Origin: Bacteroidales bacterium
GTDB taxonomy: Bacteria; Bacteroidota; Bacteroidia; Bacteroidales; Muribaculaceae
DNA length: 15,008 nucleotides
Assembly: GCA_900752535.1 (NCBI GenBank)
Contig: CAADVV010000380.1
Span: forward strand, 1 to 15,008
Direction of reading: 5' to 3'
The first letter of the stretch is position 1. Each line of letters begins with the position of its first letter. Both the position numbers and the translations under genes were made by a program. This document shows, in pieces, positions 1-6,586 of this stretch. The notes under the pieces are model-generated. The model was not told the DNA's origin. It ran no database searches and saw nothing but the letters and a program-made list of their open reading frames with translations.

Positions 1-50
1 GCTCCGGTCAGCGAGGCGGCCGCGATAATTGAACAGAGTATATGTTTCAT
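1..50 (-). CDS. N-terminal fragment of an exported protein (runs off the left edge)
   Basis: Reading leftwards from an ATG at 48-50, the frame stays open to the window edge and encodes MKHILCSIIAAASLTG plus two bases (GC) of the next codon. A Lys/His start followed by a hydrophobic, Ala-rich stretch is what the beginning of a Sec signal peptide looks like. The partial codon GC can only encode alanine, so SLTG is not followed by a lipobox cysteine here and a lipoprotein is not indicated. It starts 23 bases after the stop codon of the Dabb gene on the same strand, so the two are probably co-transcribed. No function can be given from 16 residues. Confidence 0.6.
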   Translation of the reverse strand, partial: MKHILCSIIAAASLTG

Positions 51-73
51 ACTTTCTGAAAAAGAGATTGTGC

Positions 74-367
74 TCAGAACTGATAATCGACGCAAGCGCG
101 GGCTTCGCGATGGCCTTTGAGAATACCGGCGGCGGCCACATGGGCCGGATGTTTGGCATAGACCTCAACATCTGCCATGGTGGGAACAACGGCTGTCAGA
201 ACAACATCCCAGTCTTCGGCGGGATTTTCGTTGATGCCGACTTCGATTGATTTCAGCGGTTCGATGACTTCCGGGAGGGCAAGCAGGGCGTCGCGGAAGC
301 GGCGGCTGACCTCGAGACGTTCCTCGGGGGTGCCGCTAAGCTTGAATGTGACGATATGTTTAATCAT
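74..367 (-). CDS. Dabb (stress-responsive A/B barrel) domain protein
   Basis: This encodes 97 residues, a complete single-domain protein. The start MIKHIVTFKL, the middle region with a run of the type EVGIN, the VVLTAVVPTMADVEVYAKHPAHVAA segment (about residues 54-78) and the ending ACVDYQF match the Dabb family, small ferredoxin-like dimers. Family members are mostly of unknown function; some act in polyketide cyclisation and others are stress-induced in plants. No signal peptide is visible, so it should be cytoplasmic. The ATG is at 365-367. A strong hairpin lies 21 bases upstream of it. The next gene on the same strand begins 23 bases after the stop, suggesting a short operon with an exported protein. 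The family is called from sequence pattern; the cellular role is unknown. Confidence 0.85.
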   Translation of the reverse strand: MIKHIVTFKLSGTPEERLEVSRRFRDALLALPEVIEPLKSIEVGINENPAEDWDVVLTAVVPTMADVEVYAKHPAHVAAAGILKGHREARACVDYQF

Positions 368-388
368 GGTTTGGTTTGGTTGAAAGGG

Positions 389-416
389 CGTGCGGAGAAC
401 TTATCGTCTCCGCACG
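389..416 (-). other. Perfect 10-bp hairpin upstream of the Dabb gene
   Basis: The arms CGTGCGGAGA and TCTCCGCACG are exact reverse complements around the 8-base loop ACTTATCG. A further GGG/CCC pair could extend the stem across a TTA bulge. It lies 21 bases before the Dabb start and 73 bases after the ABC-F stop, both on the minus strand. No T-run follows it on either strand, so it is not a textbook intrinsic terminator. It may be a 5' leader structure of the Dabb mRNA or a non-canonical terminator for the ABC-F gene. Confidence 0.6.
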
Positions 417-451
417 TTACCCCTGATATTAATGTGACGTTATATTTGCTT

Positions 452-478
452 AAAAATTACGTCAGAAAGTCAATTTTT
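452..478 (-). terminator. Possible AT-rich terminator after the ABC-F gene
   Basis: Eleven bases beyond the ABC-F stop codon, in its direction of transcription, the arms AAAAATT and AATTTTT can pair around a loop of 13 bases, with a possible extra AC/GT pair inside. On the minus strand the 3' arm ends in TTTTT. Position and T-run suit a weak intrinsic terminator, but the stem is all A/T, so this is tentative. Confidence 0.3.
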
Positions 479-488
479 TATCACCGGC

Positions 489-2108
489 TCAGGAGACTCC
501 GTAAAGTTTCTCCTTGGCCGCGGCCACGCGCTCGTCAGTGATATAATCGTCATAGTCCATCATCTTGTCAATGATGCCTGCGGGCGTCAGCTCGATGATA
601 CGGTTGGCCACGGTCTGTATGAACTCATGGTCATGGCTGGTGAATAGGAGGTTACCGCGGAAGTTGCGCAGGGTGTTGTTGAACGCCTGAATTGACTCGA
701 GGTCGAGGTGGTTGGTGGGCGAGTCGAGTATCAGTGTGTTGGCGTCGGTCATCATCATGCGTGCTATCATACAGCGCATTTTTTCCCCGCCAGACAATAC
801 CGATGCCTTCTTCAGTACCTCTTCGCCGCTGAAGAGCATCTTGCCGAGGAAGCCCTTCAGATAGATTTCACTCGAATCTTTCGACCACTGGCAGAGCCAG
901 TCGACAAGATTGAGGTCGGTGTTGAAAAAGCCCGAGTTGTCCAGCGGCAGATAGGCCGTGGTGATGGTCTGGCCCCACTCAAACGACCCGGTGTCGGGTT
1001 TGCGGTTGCCGGTGATGATTTCAAAGAAAGCGGTCATGGCCCTGGGGTCGTGGCTCAGGAAACATATTTTGTCGTCTTTTTCGACCTGAAAGTTGACGTT
1101 GCTGAACAGAACCTCTCCGTCGATGCTTGCCGACAGGTCTTTGACCTCGAGAATCTTGTTGCCCGGCTCGCGCTCGGGGGTGAAGATGATTCCCGGATAG
1201 CGGCGTGACGACGGCTGAATCTCCTCGACGTTGAGTTTCTCGAGCATCTTCTTGCGTGAGGTGGTCTGCTTAGATTTGGCCACGTTGGCCGAAAAACGCT
1301 GTATGAACTCGAGCAGCTCCTTGCGCTTCTCCTCGGCCTTCTTGTTGGCCTGCTGCTGCTGACGCAGGGCAAGCTGTGACGACTCATACCAGAACGAATA
1401 GTTTCCGGCAAAGAGCGAAATCTTGTTATAGTCGATGTCGAGCGTGTGGGTCGAGACGGCGTCGAGGAAGTGACGGTCGTGGCTGACAACCAATACGGTG
1501 TTCTCGAAGTTAGCCAGATAGTTCTCGAGCCACGCCACTGTCTCAAGGTCGAGGTCGTTGGTCGGCTCGTCGAGCAGCAGGTTGTCGGGGTTGCCGAAGA
1601 GCGCCTTGGCCAACAGCACGCGCACCTTCTCCTTACCGCTCAGGTCGCGCATGAGCTGATAGTGCTGGTCCTCCTTTATGCCCAGGCCACTCAGCAGGGC
1701 GGCGGCGTCGCTCTCGGCATTCCAGCCTTCGAGTTCCGCAAAACGCTCCTCAAGCTCCGAGGCGCGGATGCCGTCGGCGTCGGAGAAGTCTTCTTTGGCA
1801 TAGAGCGCGTCTTTCTCCTTCATTATGTCCCACAGCACGGTGTGGCCCTGAAGCACGGTCTCCATGACCGTGAAGTCGTCAAACTTGAAGTGGTCCTGTT
1901 CCAGAACGCTCATGCGTTCGCCGGGACCTTGTGTGACGGAGCCGTGAGTGGGGGTGAGCTGACCGCTCAGTATGCGCATCAGCGTCGATTTGCCCGCACC
2001 GTTGGCGCCGATGATGCCGTAGCAGTTGCCGGGAGTGAATTTGAAGTTTACGTCCTGAAAGAGGACACGTTTGCCAAACTGGATTCCGAGGTTGTTTACC
2101 GCAATCAT
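489..2108 (-). CDS. ABC-F family ATPase (YbiT/YkpA-like) with an asymmetric second ATP site
   Basis: This encodes 539 residues with two ABC ATPase domains and no membrane segments, which is the ABC-F layout. ABC-F proteins bind the ribosome near the exit site and modulate translation; some protect against antibiotics. Domain 1 has a full Walker A (GANGAGKST, 34-42), Walker B with catalytic Glu (LLLDEP, D180/E181) and switch His (VVSHD, H210), but its signature is LSGKEK (156-161). A Gln/Lys-rich linker follows (about 241-310). Domain 2 has a canonical signature, LSGGEK (438-443), and switch His H492. It lacks a Walker A (349-360 reads CFLSHDPRAMTA) and has LILDSP at 459-464, with Ser463 in place of the catalytic Glu. 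Length and motif pattern suit the YbiT/YkpA branch (E. coli YbiT is about 530 residues), more likely housekeeping than resistance. The ATG at 2106-2108 starts at the conserved N-terminal strand. A promoter box lies 41 bases upstream. Confidence 0.93.
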   Translation of the reverse strand: MIAVNNLGIQFGKRVLFQDVNFKFTPGNCYGIIGANGAGKSTLMRILSGQLTPTHGSVTQGPGERMSVLEQDHFKFDDFTVMETVLQGHTVLWDIMKEKDALYAKEDFSDADGIRASELEERFAELEGWNAESDAAALLSGLGIKEDQHYQLMRDLSGKEKVRVLLAKALFGNPDNLLLDEPTNDLDLETVAWLENYLANFENTVLVVSHDRHFLDAVSTHTLDIDYNKISLFAGNYSFWYESSQLALRQQQQANKKAEEKRKELLEFIQRFSANVAKSKQTTSRKKMLEKLNVEEIQPSSRRYPGIIFTPEREPGNKILEVKDLSASIDGEVLFSNVNFQVEKDDKICFLSHDPRAMTAFFEIITGNRKPDTGSFEWGQTITTAYLPLDNSGFFNTDLNLVDWLCQWSKDSSEIYLKGFLGKMLFSGEEVLKKASVLSGGEKMRCMIARMMMTDANTLILDSPTNHLDLESIQAFNNTLRNFRGNLLFTSHDHEFIQTVANRIIELTPAGIIDKMMDYDDYITDERVAAAKEKLYGVS

Positions 2109-2148
2109 TAAACTATTCTTCTATTATCTTTTTGGTTATTCGTGACCG

Positions 2149-2156
2149 CAAAGATA
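2149..2156 (-). promoter_or_regulatory. Bacteroides-type -7 box for the ABC-F gene
   Basis: On the minus strand this reads TATCTTTG, an exact match to the TAnnTTTG -7 element of Bacteroidota promoters. Transcription would start around 2140-2143, giving a leader of roughly 35 bases. I do not find a TTTG -33 element at the expected distance, so only half of the promoter is supported. Confidence 0.5.
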
Positions 2157-2200
2157 CGAATTTTCCGCCATACTTCTTTTCAGTAGCCCCTCTACCTGCC

Positions 2201-2242
2201 CCAAAAACAGAGACATCCTTAAAATCGGTGTCCATTTTTTGG
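2201..2242 (-). terminator. Possible terminator hairpin after the 752-residue secreted protein
   Basis: CCAAAAA (2201-2207) and TTTTTGG (2236-2242) are complementary and enclose a second, short pairing (GACA with TGTC). The structure lies about 20 bases past the stop of the leftward secreted-protein gene and upstream of the ABC-F promoter. The inner stem is broken by mismatches and no clean T-run follows, so this is weak. Confidence 0.25.
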
Positions 2243-2262
2243 AAAAACGCTTGACAAACTGT

Positions 2263-4521
2263 TTATCTGACGACAATTTTGGTGACGGCTGACGAGGTGA
2301 CGGCTACGTAGATGCCGGCAGTGAGCGAGACATTGGGAATTTCGCTCCCGGCTATATTATAGATATTTACTTTGGAACCGTCTGAGGCTACTACACGACC
2401 GTTTTCTACGCTCAGCCTGACCGAAGTTTCTGTGTCCCTGATGTTCTCAAGACTGACGAGGTTGTCGATGCGGAATGCAGGCGAGATGGTCGACCTGAAG
2501 GTGTTGCCGTAGTTGTCTGTCAAGGTGACACGTAAGTCAAACCATCCGTATGGAGTACCTCGATCGACACCGGCTAGACTGCCCGAAATAAATGCTCCGT
2601 AACCGGGCATATAAAACTTTGACTTGTCCTCGTTAACTTCAATCTGCTGCCAGTCGTCGCGCTGCAAAGGTGAGTATTCAACTTTTATATCAGGAGTTGA
2701 AATAAAATCGAAATATGTTTCATAGCCGATGAGCTGACTGTTTTGATAAACAGGATTTGTAATGCTGTTGAAGTCGCCGCAGCTGAATGTCACGACACCG
2801 TCGTCAGCCTTGTCAAAGCGGTCGGTTATGATTCCTTCTTTATTGCGAAATTGCAACATGGTCATGCGTGGAATCCAATTGTCTTCACGCTGTTCATAAT
2901 TCCATTCCGCTTCACTGTAGCTGTAAGCGGGGATGTTGTCTATCTTCAGACATTGATCAGCGGTGATCGCAAGTTTGAATTTACCGCGGAATTCATCCAA
3001 TTCCTCATTGAATGTTTCGATAAAACCATAGAAGATGTCATTCTGTTTTGGGTCGTATCTGTCAGCTGTTAGCTTTTTATCTCCATATGAAACTGATGCT
3101 ATATCTCCAAGGTTAACCGGGCCCTCTCCAAGTCGGCCTGTAGTGCAATAGTAGAACTCCAATTTGTCTTTGGTGCCGGTGTCAATGATCTGAATTATAG
3201 GAGTATTGTCTCCGGCTTTCTGTGGCGTGGCGCCGAGCTCATAAGAAAAAGAGGGGGCACCGTTTAAGACAAGATCAGCCGACATCCCCTCAGCTGTATT
3301 GCAAGGGAAACCATAATAGCCGTTGAGAACCGGAACATTAGTGGAATGCATCTTATTTCCAACTTGATTTATAGGAGAAGGCCAAATTTGATAAACATCT
3401 TGTGTGATGACACCGTCCCCGACATCTTGAGGCTCTGCAAATAAGCTTGGAGTTACATAAGGAAGTATGGCATAATCAGGACGGCTAATGCCAGACTGGT
3501 CAGGAAGGCAGTATGCAAGAGTCTTTGCATCAGCAAAGAGGGAACCACCAGCTTCCATTTGGAATACAGGATTCCCATACCAGACGGTAGTATAACCGAA
3601 AACCATATCGCGTTCAACTATGGTAACATCGGATGGATAATAACTCTCTGTAAATATTTGATCATAAGTACAGGTGGCAAAATCCGACGCTGAATTGGTG
3701 ACCGTTTGCGCGTAAACGCCGTCAGACTCAGCCTTTATCAGCATGGCTGTATCCCCATCCGCACTGTTTTCAATACATGTCATGGTGGTGAAAAAGTCTT
3801 TGCTTACTCCCGGATTTACCATGAGGTCATTTTCGTCTGAATAATCCGTTACCGTTCCGTCAGCCATTTCCATTCTGAGAAATGTTCCCTCATAATAGAA
3901 AATCAAACCTAACCTCTTATGTGCAAGGTTTGTAATCATATATCCTGAATAGGCATCTGCACTATAGACAGACCCATTTTCAATTATCTCTCCCTGCTCG
4001 TTGATTTTAGGGCCGATGATGGCTTTGCCATCAGGTGTGAATGCTTCGAAGGAAATACGTTCGGTGGCTGTGGCCGGGTCTATGACCAGAGTGATGTCAC
4101 CGTTGACTTCGACATTTTCCTTTATTATTACTTTCATCGGTTTTCCCTGAGTGTCGGGTGCGAAAATAGCCACGACAGTGTATTCCCCTGCTGACAGACG
4201 ATTAATCGACTCGGAGTCTCCATTCATCCATATCGAGGATGCGTCACCGGCATACACAACCGCATTAAGATTATAGCCTTCGGTTTCACGGATGTCGAGA
4301 GTTATTTTGAAGTTACCGTTGTTACGGCTCTGTATTGCGGCTCTCTGTGCGTCGACGGTCTGGAGGCTTTTGCTGTGAAATCCTTGGTAGAACATTCCGC
4401 AACGGGATTTTAGACCTTTGATACACGAGATATCGGTTGTCGTCACAGGTGATGTGGTGGAATATGGCGCCGCGGTCAGGGCCATGACACCACAAATGGT
4501 TGTTTGTAGAAGTCTTTTCAT
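2263..4521 (-). CDS. Large secreted protein of unknown function with T9SS-like C-terminal sorting tail
   Basis: This encodes 752 residues. The N-terminus (MKRLLQTTICGVMALTAAP) is a signal peptide, so the protein is exported. Residues from about 70 to 165 look like short beta strands (for example GEYTVVAIFAPDTQGKPM, then EVNGDITLVID). The middle is rich in aromatic, Asp and Gly residues, and I recognise no enzyme motif. The last 50 or so residues (GSKVNIYNIAGSEI, then LTAGIYVAV, ending KIVVR) follow the pattern of the type A C-terminal sorting domain of the type IX secretion system: a VxIYNxxG strand, a GIY strand and a short basic end. That points to outer-membrane translocation and surface attachment or release. 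The ATG at 4519-4521 gives the intact signal peptide, and a promoter box lies about 45 bases upstream. The gene is visibly richer in A/T than sbcC, particularly between about 3100 and 4000, and faces a regulator gene across the intergenic region. An adhesin or surface binding protein is possible, but nothing here proves it. Confidence 0.85.
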   Translation of the reverse strand: MKRLLQTTICGVMALTAAPYSTTSPVTTTDISCIKGLKSRCGMFYQGFHSKSLQTVDAQRAAIQSRNNGNFKITLDIRETEGYNLNAVVYAGDASSIWMNGDSESINRLSAGEYTVVAIFAPDTQGKPMKVIIKENVEVNGDITLVIDPATATERISFEAFTPDGKAIIGPKINEQGEIIENGSVYSADAYSGYMITNLAHKRLGLIFYYEGTFLRMEMADGTVTDYSDENDLMVNPGVSKDFFTTMTCIENSADGDTAMLIKAESDGVYAQTVTNSASDFATCTYDQIFTESYYPSDVTIVERDMVFGYTTVWYGNPVFQMEAGGSLFADAKTLAYCLPDQSGISRPDYAILPYVTPSLFAEPQDVGDGVITQDVYQIWPSPINQVGNKMHSTNVPVLNGYYGFPCNTAEGMSADLVLNGAPSFSYELGATPQKAGDNTPIIQIIDTGTKDKLEFYYCTTGRLGEGPVNLGDIASVSYGDKKLTADRYDPKQNDIFYGFIETFNEELDEFRGKFKLAITADQCLKIDNIPAYSYSEAEWNYEQREDNWIPRMTMLQFRNKEGIITDRFDKADDGVVTFSCGDFNSITNPVYQNSQLIGYETYFDFISTPDIKVEYSPLQRDDWQQIEVNEDKSKFYMPGYGAFISGSLAGVDRGTPYGWFDLRVTLTDNYGNTFRSTISPAFRIDNLVSLENIRDTETSVRLSVENGRVVASDGSKVNIYNIAGSEIPNVSLTAGIYVAVTSSAVTKIVVR

Positions 4522-4564
4522 GATAGGAGCATTAGTTGAAAAAATTTTTGACTTAAAAGTACTG

Positions 4565-4591
4565 CAAATATATTCTCATTGCTGTCCCAAA
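4565..4591 (-). promoter_or_regulatory. Bacteroides-type promoter for the secreted protein gene
   Basis: On the minus strand, TATATTTG (4565-4572) matches the -7 consensus TAnnTTTG exactly. A TTTG (4588-4591) lies 15 bases upstream, a shorter gap than the usual 19 or so. Transcription would begin near 4558, leaving a leader of about 37 bases before the ATG at 4521. The -7 box is well supported, the -33 element less so. Confidence 0.55.
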
Positions 4592-4740
4592 AAAGACTTT
4601 ATGTGTTTGCATTTACACATCATCCGACATATGCATTATACTCTTTTTTTACTGCAAGGGTTATTAAGACATTGTGAAACAGCATGATGTGCGACGAGGG
4701 GAAATGCTGATGTCAAATCAAGTGAAGCCTCGCTATTATA

Positions 4741-4767
4741 ATGAAAATGCCTACCTTTAGGGTGTGA
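4741..4767 (+). other. Eight-codon mini-ORF overlapping the regulator's GTG start
   Basis: An ATG at 4741 opens a frame encoding MKMPTFRV and stops at TGA 4765-4767. That stop overlaps the GTG start (4764-4766) of the next gene in a different frame. The regulator has no ATG at its start and an in-frame TAG at 4758-4760, so a ribosome finishing the mini-ORF could re-initiate at the GTG. This may be translational coupling or coincidence; the sequence alone does not decide. Confidence 0.3.
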
Positions 4768-6470
4768 AAAAACTGATATTTATTATTGCAACATTGTCTG
4801 CGCTCGTGGCTGTCAGCTTGTCACGGGCAGAAATGCCCGAGTCGCTTCGTGCTGCCCGATATATGCGGCTGATGCTCTGTGACTCCATCTCGCCGGCGCT
4901 ACGGAGAAGTTACATTGACATTCTTGCTATGCTCGACTACTGGCGCAATCCGCTTCACTTAGGTGAGCGCGCTCGCGCTTATACAATGTCACGTGACTAT
5001 GAGGCGGCTGTCAGGGATTTGACTGGGGTACTCAGAGAAAATTCTCTCCCCGAAAACCGTCGTTTCAACTATCTCTACTGGAGGGCATTTTGTAATTTAA
5101 TCCTCGGTTCTTATAATGATGCGGTTGACGATCTCTATACACTATATACTTCTTCGAAAACTGACTCGCTTCTGTATTACAACGTGGAAGCTATGATGAT
5201 GATGTCGGGGGTATATGATAAAATAGGGAATATGGAGATGACAGACAGCTGTCTTAAACGGGCTGAACGAATCTTTGCCTCGTTGGAGACGACTCCGGCG
5301 ATTAGGAAGAATCTAACCTATCGTCTACATCTTGAGCGTGCCGGTTACTATATTAAAAAAGGGGAATATGAGAAAGCGCTAAGCGAGGACAATGCTGCGC
5401 GTGACATAGGCCTCGATGCCGGTAGTCTCGCGCTTATGTACATGGACCTAGCTCAGATTTTTGAAGAATCCGGCGATCGAGAGTCAGCAGAGGAGTACTA
5501 TATGAAGTTTTTCGAGGTGGTACGAAGCAACGCTGCCGCACGGTTTAATCTCGGGTATGCGACAAGCAACTATGCTCTTTTTCTTTTCAATAGCGGGCGT
5601 TATGACGAATCTGTGAAAGTCATAAGGGGTTATCTTGGAAGTCCGGAAGATGTTGGAGGACATGTGGCAGGTGCACTTTATAACACTCTGTCGCGAGACT
5701 ATGATGCTTTGGGACATCATAAGGATGCTTATGAAGCCCTTATGCGCTCTACCGAAATTCTTGATTCAGTGATGGGCGCTGCTGTCAGTGGTGCGGTGTT
5801 GGGTGCCACGCAACGTTTTGAGAAACGTCTGGCAGAGGCTGAGATTGAAAATAGCCGCGACCATGCTCGGCGTATGACACTGGCTGTGATCAGTCTTGTG
5901 GCGTTTGCCGGAGTCATCACTGTACTGACGGTATGGCTTTGGCGCCGATATGTCAGACAAAGACGTATGCGTCTCAAGTCAGAGCGTGAAAAAAACGTAA
6001 TTGAGTCGACCTATCAGAATGAAATTAAAGAGAGCCGGACCGATTTGAACATCTCGTCGCGCAAGATTGTGAGCCTAACGATGCAGATGGCCGAGAAAGA
6101 TGCTGCTATTGACGAGATTCGCGAGATGTCTCGCGATAATTCTTTGAGTCAGCGCGAACTGATTAGCTCGCTGAGAACGCGTCTGGCGGCATTGAAGACC
6201 TCTCAGAAAACTTGGGATGTCTTCAGAGTCTATTTCGAGAAAAGTCATCCTGATTTTTATGTCAGGCTTCATGCCCTCCATCCAGACCTGACTCAGGGAG
6301 AATCAAGGATGTGTGCCTTCATCCATATGAATATGACAGTCAAAGAGATTGCCGGCATTACTAACCGTTCAGAAAGAGCTGTTGAATCGATGAAGTATCG
6401 CCTTCACAAAAAGCTTGGGATTGGAAGTGGCCTTTCAACTGCAGAATATCTTCGGGAGATAATGAAATGA
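4764..6470 (+). CDS. Membrane-anchored TPR protein with C-terminal LuxR-type HTH (transcriptional regulator)
   Basis: This encodes 568 residues. The order is: signal peptide (KKLIFIIATLSALVAVS, 2-18); a long helical-repeat region with TPR-like units (about 100-125, 193-210, 229-249, 270-287); a single transmembrane segment (about 371-393) followed by a basic stretch (RRYVRQRRMRLK); a coiled coil (about 400-475); and a LuxR/GerE-like helix-turn-helix (about 509-555), with ESRMCAFIHMNMTVKEIAG as the first part and ERAVESMKYRLHKKLGI as the recognition part. The TPR part should be periplasmic and the HTH cytoplasmic, so it probably senses something outside the inner membrane and controls transcription directly. 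This layout is common in Bacteroidales. The start is GTG at 4764: a stop codon lies two codons upstream, and the first internal ATG (codon 24) would remove the signal peptide. It faces away from the secreted-protein gene at 2263-4521, a plausible but unproven target. Confidence 0.85.
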   Translation: MKKLIFIIATLSALVAVSLSRAEMPESLRAARYMRLMLCDSISPALRRSYIDILAMLDYWRNPLHLGERARAYTMSRDYEAAVRDLTGVLRENSLPENRRFNYLYWRAFCNLILGSYNDAVDDLYTLYTSSKTDSLLYYNVEAMMMMSGVYDKIGNMEMTDSCLKRAERIFASLETTPAIRKNLTYRLHLERAGYYIKKGEYEKALSEDNAARDIGLDAGSLALMYMDLAQIFEESGDRESAEEYYMKFFEVVRSNAAARFNLGYATSNYALFLFNSGRYDESVKVIRGYLGSPEDVGGHVAGALYNTLSRDYDALGHHKDAYEALMRSTEILDSVMGAAVSGAVLGATQRFEKRLAEAEIENSRDHARRMTLAVISLVAFAGVITVLTVWLWRRYVRQRRMRLKSEREKNVIESTYQNEIKESRTDLNISSRKIVSLTMQMAEKDAAIDEIREMSRDNSLSQRELISSLRTRLAALKTSQKTWDVFRVYFEKSHPDFYVRLHALHPDLTQGESRMCAFIHMNMTVKEIAGITNRSERAVESMKYRLHKKLGIGSGLSTAEYLREIMK

Positions 6471-6493
6471 TGCCTGAATAATGAATGGGTACC

Positions 6494-6524
6494 TTTGACA
6501 TGTCGTGAGAATGTGCTATATTTG
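6494..6524 (+). promoter_or_regulatory. Near-perfect Bacteroides-type promoter for sbcDC
   Basis: TTTG (6494-6497), a 19-base spacer, and TATATTTG (6517-6524) match the Bacteroidota consensus TTTG-N19-TAnnTTTG in both boxes and spacing. Transcription would start near 6531, giving a leader of about 55 bases before the preferred sbcD start at 6587. The promoter begins 24 bases after the upstream regulator gene ends, so sbcDC is probably transcribed independently of it. Confidence 0.75.
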
Positions 6525-6586
6525 CATTAATCGGCAGTTACAGGCAATGAAGATGATGACTGTCGGTGTTTTACACGTTCTTGCCT

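Noticed and set aside
441..448. Exact TATATTTG -7 box on the plus strand
   Set aside because: No TTTG lies 19 bases upstream and it would only drive transcription antisense to the ABC-F gene. It may be a chance match in A/T-rich spacer.
708..1208. A 166-codon open frame on the plus strand
   Set aside because: It is also antisense to the ABC-F gene, with no motif and no start signal.
1446..2111. A 221-codon open frame on the plus strand
   Set aside because: It is antisense to the conserved first ATPase domain of the ABC-F gene and shows no protein family pattern.
4737..4742. TATAAT, like a sigma-70 -10 box, before the regulator gene
   Set aside because: Bacteroidota primary sigma factors use TAnnTTTG instead, and no matching -35 element is present.
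6566..6586. Upstream GTG start for sbcD, adding seven residues (MFYTFLP)
   Set aside because: SbcD proteins normally begin directly with the strand leading to the DWH motif, and the ATG at 6587 gives that N-terminus.
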